DNA of 64,000 nucleotides from Siphonodentalium dalli (GCA_032622095.1 CP136063.1:215095982-215159981), one strand, 5' to 3'; positions 23,762 to 35,137 are shown, counted from the first letter of the stretch. Numbers and translations: made by a program. The notes: a model not told the origin generated them from the letters alone.

Positions 23762-24208
23762 CAAGCCTGGAAATAGTGTGTCTGATATTTGCAGAATGAG
23801 GTCCCCAGAATGTGAATTCAGTTATGCCACCCTATCATCACCAAATTCACGCTCTGTGGGCCTCATTCTGCTTAGGCCTCATCTTCTGGGAAGTATCTAT
23901 AGTCACTAATTAACATTGTTTTTAGTTACTTTTGCTCTTCTGTTCAGTTTACATTTCCCCTAATTTGCAGAAGATAAAATGCATAATCGAGGTGACTTAT
24001 GGATGAAAATCACCAACTTCAACTGGGGAACATCAATCTGATCCTAGGATTCCCATAGTAGTTGAGGCCTAAGCCAAAATGGGTTCCCAGAGGTTGAATT
24101 TGGTGATGCTAGCATGCTGTGTGGGATAGCGTCACTAAATTCACCCTCTGGAGGTCTCGAGACCTCATTCTGCAAATGTCAGACATACTATTTCCAGACT
24201 TAACAATT
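23762..24208. mobile_element. E-type long foldback element
   Basis: CAAGCCTGGAAATAGTGTG to CACTATTTCCAGACTTA region, ending about 70 bases before the next exon. Confidence 0.75.
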
Positions 24209-24275
24209 TCACTGTCAAATAGCAAAAGGATGCTTGGTCTATCATATGTATAAAAGATTTTTTTTCTTCTCTAAG

Positions 24276-26471
24276 GTAAGAATTTGGCTACAAAGAAACT
24301 CGAGATTCGGGCAGAGAAAAGCTCAGCAACAGTGGAAATCACTCCAAAAGTGGAAATCACTCCAAAAGTGGAAATCACTCCAAAAAAGATGAAAATCACT
24401 CCAAAAGTGGAAATCACTCCAAAAGTGAAAATCACTCTAAAAGTGGAAATCACTCCAAAAGTGGAAATCACTCCAAAAGTGAAAACAAAAGTGGAAATCA
24501 CTCCAAAAGTGGAAATCACTCCAAAAGTGAAAATCACTCCAAAAGTGACCAGTGAAGTGGATAAAAAGCATGAAGGAAAGGTTAAAAAGGAGAAAACAGA
24601 AGCGGAAAAGCCGTCTGTGTCACAGCTTGTGAAACCAGTGAGAACTCTGAAAGCTCGTGCTGCAGACACTGACCAGACTGATGCAGAAGATTCATATAGT
24701 TCCAACGTAGTCGGTATCAAACAATGTGTTGACACCAAAGTCATCATAAAATCTGTTTCCATGAAAAAAATAGGAAGTTTACAGCCTTTTCTTGGAAGGA
24801 AAGCTGTACGAACTCAAATCGTTGTAAAGCCGAAAAGTAAACTGCTTCCAGAGGCGTATAAAATGCGCAACAAAATTCCAGTGGTGCTTCCCGAGGTCAA
24901 AAGGGTCAAGAAGGTTGATAAGCCTGATGATGCAACGCGAGAATTTCTTGCTAAGAACAAAGAGAAAAGTTTGCCTGTTAAAAACATTGTTCCGCCACGG
25001 AAGAAGAAAATTAAAAAGGTGAAACCAAAGCACAATTCTGATAGTGAATGTGAAGAAGGGGAGGTAACCGACAGTAGTTATGATGAGGTTGAGGACACGG
25101 ATAGCGACAGTGATATTATTCGTCTAACGGGATCTGACAGTCGAGACCATAGTCAAAATGAGGATTCTAATATGGCGAAAAAATTTCCATCTGGAAGCCA
25201 AAATCCTGCACTTGATATGAGCGAAGCCCTTCGTGAAGTTTATACAAAGGATTCTAGCGCTGATATCGATAACGCAGATCAGAATAATTGTGCGCACATG
25301 GAAATTTGTGGAGAAAATGATGTTGGTGATATGGAAGAAAAATCACCAAACGACAAACATCAAGGTGTGGATATTCTTGAGCAGACGTCAACGTCTCATG
25401 ATTCAGATTGCCATCACAAGCAGACTATTAGCGAGTCTCCGGGATGTGAAGTAATGGAAACACCTGAAGGTATTCATGACATTTCCGCTGATGAAGAGAA
25501 AGATCTTGAATCAACTGGTAATCGTGTGAATACTTCCAAAGAGCATACTGCTGATGTTACATTAAGTGTGGACAGAGAATCTGATGCTGTAAAAGTGGAA
25601 CATTGTGACAAGGTCATGCCATTTAGGAGCGACAATCGAGATGAAATACATGAGTCACATGACATTGTGAGTAAATCTGGTGATGTACATGTAGTTGTGC
25701 ATGAGGACCATGCAATCGATGACAGAGAAAGCATTGTTAAGGGAGATGATATGGTTAATAAACACGACAGTCTGCATCCAAACGTCGAGCAAGAAAAAAC
25801 TGAAGATATCAAACATGACAACGTGAATGACAATGTGAATGACAATGTGAATGATAGTGATTCTGATGAGGGTGCTGAGGAAGAGAAACCATGTGTATCA
25901 AATGATGAACACAGTGGAGATAATGTAGCCAGCAACTGGGACACATCGGATAATAGAAATTCTGATGATGGCCTTGTAGAAGAGACACCAAGTGAAGTGG
26001 ATGGTGAGGGAAATATCACAAACAATGCAACTAGTCACATAGGCACTGAAAATGCTAGCGATTCTTATGAAGGCCATGTAGAGGAGAAACCACACAATGA
26101 AGGAAATATCAGAAACAGTGTAGAGCGTAACAGGGACAAGGTAAATGATAGTGACAGTTCTGTGGATGAAAAACCTACTGTGTCCGGTGATGAACGTTGT
26201 GAAGTTAGCAGCAGAAACAGTGAGTGTAGTGAAGTTAGCAGCAGAAACAGTGGACGTAGTGAGGTTAGCAGTAGAAACAGTGGACGTAGTGATGTTAGCA
26301 GTAGAAATAGTGGACGTAGTGATGTTAGCAGTAGAAACAGTGGACGCAGTGAGGTTAGCAGTAGAAAGTGTGGACATAGTGATGTTAGCAGTAGACATAG
26401 TGATGTTAACAGTGGACATAGTGATGATAGTGACGAGAATGATGATGAACATTCAGACGGTGGAAATTCAG
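24276..26471 (+). CDS. CAAP1-like large exon, disordered repeat-rich tail
   Basis: Acceptor TTCTCTAAG|GTAAGA; donor AATTCAG|GTGAGG; 2196 bases, in phase with both neighbours. Early residues are a run of near-identical VEITPK hexapeptides (about 24336-24545). A basic middle part follows, with KKKIKKVKPK near 25000-25030, then long Asp/Glu/Ser-rich sequence. Near the end (about 26200-26420) comes a run of about ten-residue SGRSEVSSRN units. No globular domain, signal peptide or membrane segment is visible. Basic and acidic blocks alternate, as in many nuclear disordered proteins (inference). Reading on past the donor gives only a few more residues before a stop at 26488, so intron retention would truncate the protein. 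Confidence 0.8.
24336..24545 (+). repeat. coding minisatellite, VEITPK units
   Basis: An 18-bp unit, AAAGTGGAAATCACTCCA, repeats about 11 times inside the exon, with deletions of whole codons so that the frame is kept. Confidence 0.85.
26200..26420 (+). repeat. coding minisatellite, SGRSEVSSRN units
   Basis: A 30-bp unit containing GTGAGGTTAGCAGTAGAAAC repeats about seven times in frame; the last copies are shortened (SGHSDVSSRHSDVNSGHSDD). Confidence 0.8.
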
Positions 26472-26573
26472 GTGAGGATATGTTTTAGTTATTTTTATTC
26501 CACTATTACATGTATATAGATAATGCATGGCTTGCAGTTGACTATACCAAAATAGTGGTCCGAGAGAAGGCGT

Positions 26574-26693
26574 ATAGTAATGCCCTAAATAATCGACTTC
26601 TTAACCACAGCAGAATTATGGGTAATTTTTCAGGATTTAGTCGAAAATATGGCTTGTTGCCATTCATCGGAAAGCTCTCACTGAGAACACTCA
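26574..26693 (+). mobile_element. B-type MITE, left half only
   Basis: TATAGTAATGCCCTAAATAA to GGAAAGCTCTCACTGAGA; the right arm is missing, as in the copy at 20687. Confidence 0.75.
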
Positions 26694-26734
26694 CTACTCA
26701 CTACATGAAGCATCAGAAAACACTTAAAGATGCA

Positions 26735-27395
26735 TAGTCCGAATTAACGCTCCCAAATGACTATTTATTTGGTTTCGGTGGTGAAAATGTTTTAACCCTT
26801 TCAGTGCCAGGGGCCGATCTCATCGGCCCTAATTTACGGTCTGTAAAATCGGCCCTAAAAAAATATTTTTTTTTTTTTTTTTTAGATTTAAAAAAAAATA
26901 TTAAAATTGTAAAAAATTGTAAAAAATAATAACAAATGATGAAAAATTGTTAGGCCAATGCATTCTCTTATATATGCGAGGCGACCTATGGTCGACTCGC
27001 ATATATAAGAGAATGCATTGGCACAGGGTATATGGGTTGATACAAAAATTGGACCTGGCACTCAAAGGGTTAATTCAATGAGGAACCTACCCATCAAAGC
27101 TCAGAGTGATCAGATATCGATTTTTGAAATTTGTTATCTCTTGAAATGTGAAATTAGTTGTGTCCCAGAAACAGGTCGTCAAACTAACTGTATCGGAAAA
27201 AATTGCGGATGAAGATGGATAACTCTAAAATATCAAGTGGTAATATGGCCAAATTTCATGATAGGCAAGTGATAATACGGCCATATTTTTATATAATCGA
27301 TTCATATAACAAAACGGTATTTTGAAGAAATGTTGTTGTTGTTGTAACTTGATGATATGGGGACCGTCTGATTGGATTAAGTACTTTTAAAATAG
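26735..27395. mobile_element. F-type repeat split by a C element
   Basis: Left part with CTCCCAAATGACTATTTA; right part with GAGGAACCTACCCATCAAAG and GTTGTTGTTGTAACTTGATG, ending in AGTACTTTTAA. Confidence 0.6.
26792..27073. mobile_element. C-type TTAA MITE, nested in F
   Basis: TTAACCCTTTCAGTGCCAGG to CTGGCACTCAAAGGGTTAA, one hairpin at about 26952-27020, TTAA duplicated. Confidence 0.85.
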
Positions 27396-27635
27396 CATTA
27401 AAGATCCTGTGCCAGTGCATTCTTATATATGTGAGTATCCCTTATATATGTGAGGAAGCCTCGCATATATAATATAATGCACTGGCCTACAAGGTCAAGG
27501 CAATATTGTTAGGCCGATGTATTCTCTTATATATGCAAGGTTCCCTTGGGAGACAGGGAGACTCGCATATATTAGAGAATGCATTGGCACAGGGTTTTCG
27601 CAAAATGACAGGAAGATCCAGTCATGGAAGAGTTA
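27393..27635. mobile_element. A-type MITE
   Basis: AGCATTAAAGATCCTGTGCC to GTCATGGAAGAGTTAA; the left TTAACCC end is missing. Confidence 0.6.
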
Positions 27636-28186
27636 ACTCATTAATGAAAGCATTAAAATTGGTACTTAAATTTACATTTTGTTTTTGGAAGTCAATATAG
27701 ATACATAAGCAAACTCGATGGTCCCTGTATCACCGAAAGCCAATTTAGTTATCCAAATTAGTTTATTATCAATAAATATTCACAACAATATCATATTTAC
27801 GAAAGAATTCCTATAATAGCGTTTTCTCTTCGAGTTTGGACGATGAGCGAGTGTGGTTTACAATATCCATATATGGTGATTCTTATTTCAAATTGGAATT
27901 CTCCCCACACGTGTTATCTCTAATGTAAACACATAGTATTTATACGTGTAAACAGCATGGTGCCATATAACATGTCTATTTGCATGAATAAAACAGTACC
28001 GATTAGTAAAAAACTATAAGTATGTATCTGCACGTCACGTCTTGTTGATGGCGATACTTTTCATCGTCATATATTCCAAAATTAATTTGCGATCGCCACT
28101 GATGCACTTATCGTACAAGGAGTCATGACCTTGCATGACCTCTCCTAACAGCATCCGCGCATGTCTGTACTATTTCTGGAAGAAGT

Positions 28187-28353
28187 CAGCGGAATTTCTG
28201 CCAGGCCGCCAAATATTCCAGATCGAAAAAATCGAAATCTGATAGCTCTGAGCTTTGATGTATGGGTTACTTGTCTCAATTCAAATATTTGTTCCCCAGA
28301 AGCCAAAGAAATAGTAATTTATGGGCATTAATCACATTATTTATCTTTAAATT
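28187..28353. mobile_element. F-type fragment
   Basis: Contains GGCCGCCAAATATTCCAG and CCCCAGAAGCCAAAGAAATAGT as in the copy at 3109. Confidence 0.5.
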
Positions 28354-29163
28354 AATGAACATTTCTAATTCAAATTTAATGCTATTTTAAGAAATAACCA
28401 ACATGCCTAGAAATCTTGCATGAGCATTTTCATCGCTTGTGTATCGCGCAACTTTTAACTGGCATAAGCGATTTTTCGCCGCAAAATTTTTATGAACTGT
28501 GTCATCATCGTCCTCTGAAAGGGAATCTCACAGTGATAATGACAATAAGTAATCATGTTCACTCAAGCAATCATTTATGAGGTAGCTAATAATGTTGATT
28601 GCTACAAAGTCTGCGTGTCGCACGTGCCCAATTTATGAATTATGAGGTAAATCGTGTTTGATATTGCTGAAAATTAATATTTTTGTACCCCCAAATATAT
28701 ATAGAAAGTTCATGGAAGAGATACGCCATCTTTAAATAAATAGATAATTATATAAATAGTGTTTTAGTGAACATTCAGACGACCACGATTCAATCGTAAA
28801 TGGAAGAATCGGGACCTGACAATATCATGGATAGTTTGTTCACATGATTGCAATGTCGTCGCAGATGAGGATATCATGGGTTGTTCGTAAGCCATGGTTA
28901 ACCATGTGATTGACTACCCTACGATCTTTCCATCTTGATTTTTATGTACACACTACTCCGATTCCGCAAGTGGAAGTAACAAAGGATACACCACGACTTC
29001 GCATCTAAAATCAAACAGTGCTTGATATTAATTTTTTACTCAAAATCTTGCTGTGAGTATATGCAGTCCAACTACCGGTTACTACACAGGATGGAAAATT
29101 TCCACTTATGATTGCATCATGGTCATCTGAACGTTCACTTATTCATCCACTTGTCTATTCCAG

Positions 29164-29333
29164 GACATTTATCTGGAAATTCCACGGACACAATTGAATA
29201 CATTTGCAGTGAAGAGAGTAACACTGGTGTGGACAGTGAAGAGAGTAACATGGGCAGTGTGGACAACGAAGAATCTAGTCACTCACCTCATCTGTCCTTC
29301 AAAAGTCAACCATCTAAACATAGCTATAAATGA
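29164..29333 (+). CDS. CAAP1-like exon 3 (alternative terminal exon)
   Basis: Acceptor GTCTATTCCAG|GACATT; the two bases GA complete the Gly codon left open at 26471. The frame reads HLSGNSTDTIEYICSEES, then acidic Ser-rich text to a stop at 29331-29333. The last six codons and the stop lie inside the first partial unit of the 53-bp array. Two phase-1 donors, GAGA|GTAACA after 29217 and after 29244, would join it to the exon at 30221. Which form is made cannot be told from sequence. Confidence 0.65.
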
Positions 29334-30240
29334 TATTGCTATTCTATTTCAGTCGATGGAGACTATCTAAACATAGCAATAAATAATATTGCTATTCTAT
29401 GTCAGTCGATGGAGACTATCTAAACATAGCAATAAATAATATTGCTATTCTATTTCAGTCGATGGAGACTATCTAAACATAGCAATAAATAATATTGCTA
29501 TTCTATGTCAGTCGATGGAGACTATCTAAATATAGCTATAAATGATATTGCTATTCTATGTCAGACGATGGAGACTATCCAAAGATAGCTATAAATGATA
29601 TTGCTATTCTATGTCAGTTGATGGAGACTATCTAAATATAGCTATAAATGATTTTGCTATTCTATGTCAGTCGATGGAGACTATCTAAAGATAGCTATAA
29701 ATGATATTGCTATTCTATGTAAGTCGATGGAGACTATCTAAAGATAGCTATAAATGATATTGCTATTCTATGTCAGTTGATGGAGACTATCTAAATATAG
29801 CTATAAATGATTTTGCTATTCTATGTCAGTCGATGGAGACTATCTAAAGATAGCTATAAATGATATTGCTATTCTATGTCAGTTGATGGAGACTATCTAA
29901 AGATAGCTATAAATGATATTGCTATTCTTCTAGGTCGGATGATGTAGAGTATATAAAAAAATAGCTGACAATGATATTGCTACCCTTCGATGTCATACGA
30001 TGGAGATTATCTAAAGATATCTATAAATGATATTGCTATTCTTCGAGGTCATGCATTGTAGAGTATCTAAAAATAGCTGACAATGATATTGCTATCCTTC
30101 GATGTCATACGATGGAAACTATCTAAAGATAGCTATAAATTATATTGCTATTATTTTAGGTCAGACGATGTAGAGTATCTAAAAATAGCTGACAATGATA
30201 TTGCTATCCTTCGATGTCAGACCATGGAAAACACATGACA
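29310..30240 (+). repeat. 53-bp minisatellite carrying a 3' splice site in each unit
   Basis: CAG ends fall at 29352, 29405, 29458, 29511, 29564, 29617 and 29670, so the period is exactly 53. Each early unit ends TTGCTATTCTATGTCAG, a pyrimidine-rich stretch plus CAG, followed by TCGATGGAGAC. One unit (29723) has AAG instead of CAG, making TGTAAGT. The distal third is a two-unit higher-order repeat with GTCAT in place of GTCAG in most units; the last unit regains CAG and serves exon 30221. Confidence 0.9.
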
Positions 30241-30342
30241 GATGATGATAGTTCTTCAGATTCTGATACTCATGACATTCCAGATGACTATTCCCCACAG
30301 AGGGCGTGTCCTTCTCACAGCAAAGAGCTTACAGGGAGTTGA
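30221..30342 (+). CDS. CAAP1-like last exon
   Basis: Acceptor CTTCGATGTCAG|ACCATGG, formed by the last unit of the 53-bp array. Two bases complete a codon, then 39 codons and TGA at 30340-30342. The residues begin HGKHMTDDDSSSDSDTHD: the same acidic/Ser style as the previous exons, which supports membership. The start of the exon (ACCATGGAAA) is recognisably related to the array's TCGATGGAGA. Confidence 0.6.
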
Positions 30343-30504
30343 AATCCTTCATTCACATGATGGATACTTTGTTTTAAAGATGTATTCAGTGTTTCAGAAC
30401 CACCTCAATTACAACAACAACTTAGAAAATTTTAATTCAGCTTCACTTTTCGCTTTGTTTCTCTGGAAAAATGTTGAAAACCAAATGTAAAATAGACCTA
30501 TAAA

Positions 30505-30769
30505 TTAACCCTTTCATGACGGAAACTTCCTGAAATTTTTCAAAAACCCTGTGCCAATTCATTCTCTTATATATGCGAGTCTCCCATGGGGAGCCTCGCA
30601 TATTTAAGAGAATGCATTGGCCTAACAATATTTACCTTGAATGTATGTAAGCTAGTGCATTCTCTTATATATGTGAGGCTCCCTATGGGAGACTCGCATA
30701 TATAAGAGAATGCACTGGAACAGGATCATTAATGCTGCACCAGTGCAGCTCCCGTCATGTAAGGGTTAA
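30505..30769. mobile_element. A-type TTAA MITE, complete
   Basis: TTAACCCTTTCATGACGG to CCCGTCATGTAAGGGTTAA. Two hairpins, one of CCAAT/ATTGG type and one of CTAGTGC/GCACTGG type. Confidence 0.8.
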
Positions 30770-30878
30770 TACAAAACATTGTAATTTTGCGCTGGACCCC
30801 TGAATATGATAGGGAACAGGACCGCCCAACCCATAACAACTTGACCCAATTTTGAGAATCAAATCAATCATGTTTTGT

Positions 30879-31268
30879 TTAACCCTTTACCCAACAAACC
30901 GACCAAAACCGGCCAAATAAAGCTTCAACAGCCTAAAATATCTTCGGTCTGTCTCAATAGAACCATACAAATATGGATATCATTGGAACCGGCTCCTTGA
31001 CCACATTGTGATGGTTACAGTTATGCCCTGTGTCAATGCATTCTCTTATATATGCGAGTCGACCATAGGTCGCCTCGCATATATAAGAGAATGCATTGGC
31101 CTAAAAAAAATCTTTTTTTACCATTTTTTCTTACATTCTTTAACAATTTTATAATTTTTAATGTGTTAGGCCAATGCATTCTCTTATATATGCGAGGCGA
31201 CCTATGGTCGACTCGCATATATAAGAGAATGCATTGGCACAGGGCCCTTCTGTTGGGTAAAGGGTTAA
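30879..31268 (+). mobile_element. A1-type TTAA MITE, complete
   Basis: TTAACCCTTTACCCAACA to TGTTGGGTAAAGGGTTAA, immediately followed by a left-end fragment of an A element (CCCTTTCATGGTGGGAGC) sharing the same TTAA. Confidence 0.85.
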
Positions 31269-32159
31269 CCCTTTCATGGTGGGAGCTGCGCTGGTGCAGC
31301 AATCTTATATTTAGTGTTGAGATGAATTGTGTTTTGATGACCCCATATGATTAAACTCTGCAGTCCATATTTATTGCAGGATTATTTTTAAAAATGACAG
31401 GCATATTAGGATCATGCACCTCTAGATGGGAGCTATCATTTCAAAGATTTTCGAGCAAAAACATACCGGCAGCCAGCCATCTTTGATTTAACTCTTTCCA
31501 TGGATAAATCCTTTGTATTTCATTTGATTGATTCCAAATTTCACATTGATGTTCGGGGTGACTTCTTGATCGGAGCTACCAAATCTTCGTTAAAAAACCA
31601 TGGACGCTGGCAGCCATCTTGGATTAAACTTTTTGCATGACTAAATTCTTTGACATGCCCTACAGCCCAAATATTTCATCAAATTGACCCCATACTTCAT
31701 ATGGTTCTTCAGGGTATTACTTAAACGTTTCAACTTTCTGTATTCCTTATCGTTTCATTGACTGTAATGTATAATATTATCACCTCTCCAAGATGAGCTA
31801 CACTCTCACTGACACTTTCATTTGTGTTTAATAAGAGAGGCATTTTTCTTAAAAAGAAAACTCTCCAAAAATATTTACCTGAGACATGGGACACTCCGAC
31901 CAGAAAAATCAGGACGATCGACCCAGCCCAAAATACCCGTGGGTTGAGAGGTCACGCTTCCATTTTTATAGACAACATACTTTTCAGATCTTCATTGTAA
32001 ACAGTCATACTTCATTCATGTTTGACAATTATACACATAAATGATTAAACTTTAGCATTGTTCAGAAATCCCTCCCAGTCTTCTATGAACAAGATGGGCA
32101 TACAGTGTCAATATATTTCTATATATGCAATCAACATCATTTTGTTTATGTATCTATGA
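31269..32159. repeat. dispersed repeat relic, otherwise no gene
   Basis: 31370-31790 is a single set of the 13480-type blocks (CACCTCTAGATGGGAGCT, GGCAGCCATCTTGGATTA). 31791-32159 is unique AT-rich DNA. This lies between the two converging genes. Confidence 0.45.
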
Positions 32160-32660
32160 GCATATATCGTTGGTGAGATTCGAAGAGGTTGTAAAGTCAA
32201 ATTAGCAATTATTCAGAAGACAAAAAACTGATTCCAACTTATTTACGCAAATTCGAATTGGCGATTTTCATTGTTACCATGTTTTATGATCACTTTACGG
32301 AGGTTGTGCTTGAATGTGCATGTATGTATTCATGTACGCACCTGTCATATGGGTTCTGTCAAATCTCATTAGGGTGTGATATACCGGTAAGGGGAATGCC
32401 TTTGAAATCCAATATCCATGACTCAGATGGTAATTCAAAAATTTTGTATAATGTTTACGTCCTTTTCGATCTGGATTTTTCAGCCAATCAGATTCATGAT
32501 TTTTTGTCACATGTCGAAAATATCACACTTCTGCATGGATATTGGGGTCACAGTTTAATAATATACCCGAAATATTTGAGTGCGCTGATTCCGAATCTGC
32601 AATAAAAAATGTCATGTCGAAACCACTTTACGACCTCTTTGAATCTCACTGACGACATAT
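32160..32660. mobile_element. element with about 35-bp inverted ends
   Basis: Left TATCGTTGGTGAGATTCG and right CGAATCTCACYRACG-type complement (TTTGAATCTCACTGACGAC). The 115-residue frame inside (32258-32605) has no recognised domain. Confidence 0.45.
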
Positions 32661-33434
32661 AGAAGTACCCGTTGATGAACAACATACTGTATAATTCCGC
32701 TTTGGATGTTGTTCGTCCAATGAAACTTCTATATTTTCATAGATCCATCAAAAAAAATAATGCTAATAATTACAACAAAGAAACTTTATATGCAACCGTC
32801 TAGTATTCTAATGCACTTAGGCCAATATACCCCCGGAAACACCACATATTTGCGGGGGGTTATTCATTCAATAATCTGTCGCAATGTATAGTCCGGCTCA
32901 CTGCTTCAATGTTAGACATTCCTACGTGCCAATATTGCCGTTAGCTGAATTCCTAATCTCGGCCATGCCCAATCCAGCCCCGCTCACTGTTCCGTTTCAC
33001 TCCATGACGTCACCCTTACGTGGTACATTCCGGCGATGTTACGGAGTAGATTATAGAGTTGGTGCCCTTGCTACTGACTTCCGTTACTAGCTCGTTGCTA
33101 TATAAACAAACCAGCGACGCCGCTTTTGTCGAAAATTGACAGTCAGTACATTCGCCCTGTATACATGTACTTTCAGAAAATACCACACCGTTATATCCCA
33201 CCAATATCAGGCTCTCGATATCATTTTGACCAAATTTATTGACATGAAACCGCGACAGACATTTTTAACGATAAGAGCGATGGTAATTGAGGGACTATAT
33301 TTTATCTAGCGAATTAAATTTAAAATAAAAAGTCGTGAATTGGATGAGTGTTTTCTATGGCCGCACATTTCGTTGATAATTACGTGGCATTTGTTTGTCT
33401 AAATAACGTTTTAAAGTTCGAAGAGCATTAGAAT
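32661..33434. other. no gene seen
   Basis: Slightly more GC-rich than its surroundings around 32880-33120. No exon or repeat could be supported, apart from a diverged copy of the palindrome end near 33165-33200. Confidence 0.35.
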
Positions 33435-33602
33435 GGGGATAACAGTGTGGTGTTTTGTGATTTCGGAAAGGTACATGGCGAATATATTGTGGCAAATACC
33501 CGTTAATGGGCTCCGGCTCCGCCGTCGCCCATTAACTAAATTTGCCACAGTATATTCGCCATGTACCTTTCCGAAATCACAAAACACCACACTGTTATCC
33601 CC
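33435..33602. repeat. long hairpin, arms about 75 bases
   Basis: GGGGATAACAGTGTGGTGTT at the left is matched by AACACCACACTGTTATCCCC at the right; the loop is about a dozen bases (TCCGGCTCCGCC). A direct 28-bp triplet repeat (ACTACCCATGGCCATGATCA core) follows at 33723-33806. Confidence 0.75.
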
Positions 33603-33831
33603 TAATTAATCTGTCTCAGAAAATAAATTGACAAAACATGATTTTTCTGTTGGATGATATCCGTATCTGGTTGACACTTTTAAGAAAATAAATACAACTC
33701 AACATCCCATTTTCTTCGATAAACTACCCATGGCCATGATCAAAAACAGAACTACCCATGGCCATGATCAAAAACAGAACTACCCATGGCCATGATCAAA
33801 AACAGAATTCTTGTTTGCCTACTATTGAAAA

Positions 33832-34265
33832 ATTTAAAGGTCCACTTAATTTTGAATGCCCAAATTGCATTATACACAACATATTTAAATATATACCATT
33901 TGGAAGAGGAACCAAAATATATATTCCAACAGAATATGGAACGACTGGCCTTGGAGTGTCCACCAAGTGATAGATATTATCAGATTCAACCCAAGATTTG
34001 CCCCATAATTTACAACATAGAGATAGAGTTATTCGCTTTCCATTGAGAATAATAGACTGGCAGTACAGACCATACCAAAATTAAGCACATAACACATGTC
34101 GGTACCTTGACAAACACAACATGTTCAAAGTTTATTTGACGGGATAAGTTGATAATACAATGTTTTGTAGCTTCCTTTTTCAAATGGTATATAATATGGA
34201 ATATGTTGTAATATAATGTGCTCTGAGGATTTGATAAATTAAGTGGGCTTTTAAAATGATGCGAA
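33832..34265. repeat. G-type dispersed repeat
   Basis: Starts TTTAAAGGTCCACTTAATTT and contains ATACCATTTGGAAGAGGAAC and, inverted, CTTCCTTTTTCAAATGGTAT. Relatives lie at 20815-20942, 54690-55325 and 60020-60300. Confidence 0.5.
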
Positions 34266-35029
34266 AACATCTTAATAATTATCAACACACCCAGAGGCAA
34301 GGAAATCCCAAATCGATGGTCACTGACAGGTTTGCATTCTCGGGTAATAACTCCGGATGTAAATAAATGTTCTTATTTACCATTTCCTTTGAAATTCCCT
34401 GATAAAATTGGCGATAAAGATCGCGATAAAAACATCTGTAGTTTCTGCAGTTTTGAGACGTCCTTCGCTGTTCAAAATCATAAATTAACTGATGTCATAT
34501 GTAATCGCGTGCAAAATCAAAACAACAGTCCAAAGTATATTCTTGCACACTAAACAATATAGTTCCTAGTTTTTATCAGTATTTGATTGCCTCCCATCAT
34601 GGGTAATATGGTAAAACATATCAGAAAGTAACTAATATATATTTGTTGAGTATTTATTATTTAATTATATAAAAAAAACTCAAGTATAAGAGATTTTGTC
34701 GATTGAATTCAAATTCCTTTAGTCATAGTTATGCACGTGCAATTGCTGTTGGGTGAATTTAGCAAATCGAGCTAATCGTGTTTCACATGCAGGTTGGGAG
34801 AATTTACTCAATAAAGTTACAAAAAATATCTTAAAATGTAATTATTATGGTGGATTCTGTAACACAAATGGTAGATAAACTCGGCTCGTTTTCATGGTCA
34901 TATAGTGACTCAGCGACCAACGTCTCCTCGTCGTTATATGACCATGATAACGGGCCTCGTCCCAATACATGAATCGTTACAAACACATTGTGTATATGAC
35001 ACATATTGATCACATTTAATGGTATCATT
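34266..35029. other. no gene seen
   Basis: Contains a small inverted repeat (CATGGTCATATA/TATATGACCATG, about 34893-34947). Otherwise unique. Confidence 0.35.
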
Positions 35030-35137
35030 ACCAATGACAGGATATTTGTTCACAGAGCATGTCATTAACGATTGGAATGCATTACCTGAACTGCTTATCA
35101 ATGCAGTTGATCTCACCACCTTCAAATCACTCATACA
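35030..35137 (+). pseudogene. non-LTR retrotransposon RT C-terminal relic
   Basis: The frame reads ...HVINDWNALPE...NAVDLTTFKSLI, the ending typical of jockey/CR1-type reverse transcriptases (xVNxWNxLPxxVVNAxSxxxFKxxL). Only about 35 codons remain, and a B element is inserted at its 3' side. Confidence 0.6.

Larger units (their letters stand above)
20182..24275 (+). other. CAAP1-like intron, transposon-filled
   Basis: Phase-1 intron of about 4.1 kb, GTGATT to TTCTCTAAG. It contains a poly-C run (about 20216-20235), two E elements, half a B element and the nested D/C/hAT cluster. Confidence 0.7.
26472..29163 (+). other. CAAP1-like intron with MITEs
   Basis: Phase-1 intron, GTGAGG to TCTATTCCAG. 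It contains half a B, an F split by a C, an A element and an F fragment. The stretches 27636-28186 and 28354-29163 are AT-rich with no feature I can support. Confidence 0.7.
19830..30342 (+). other. CAAP1-like gene, 3' part (four exons joined)
   Basis: Exons 19830-20181, 24276-26471, 29164-29217 (or to 29244, or to its own stop at 29333) and 30221-30342. Each exon seen here ends after one base of a codon and the next supplies two, so the joins are GGT, GGA and AAC. The match to human CAAP1 (caspase activity and apoptosis inhibitor 1) rests on the motif ILELEMRARAIRAML in the first exon, which I recognise from the CAAP1 C-terminus. In human CAAP1 the protein ends soon after it; here a Lys/Ser/acidic tail of over 750 residues follows, an extension I cannot match to a known domain. 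The 5' exons with the rest of the CAAP1 domain were not found in 1-19829. Probably nuclear and disordered (inference). Confidence 0.65.

Noticed and set aside
24271-24762. Antisense ORFs over the CAAP1-like exons
   Set aside because: Shadows of the coding minisatellite and low-complexity sequence; the + strand has matching splice sites and phases.
32258-32605. 115-residue + strand ORF
   Set aside because: Lies within an element with inverted ends and has no recognisable domain.
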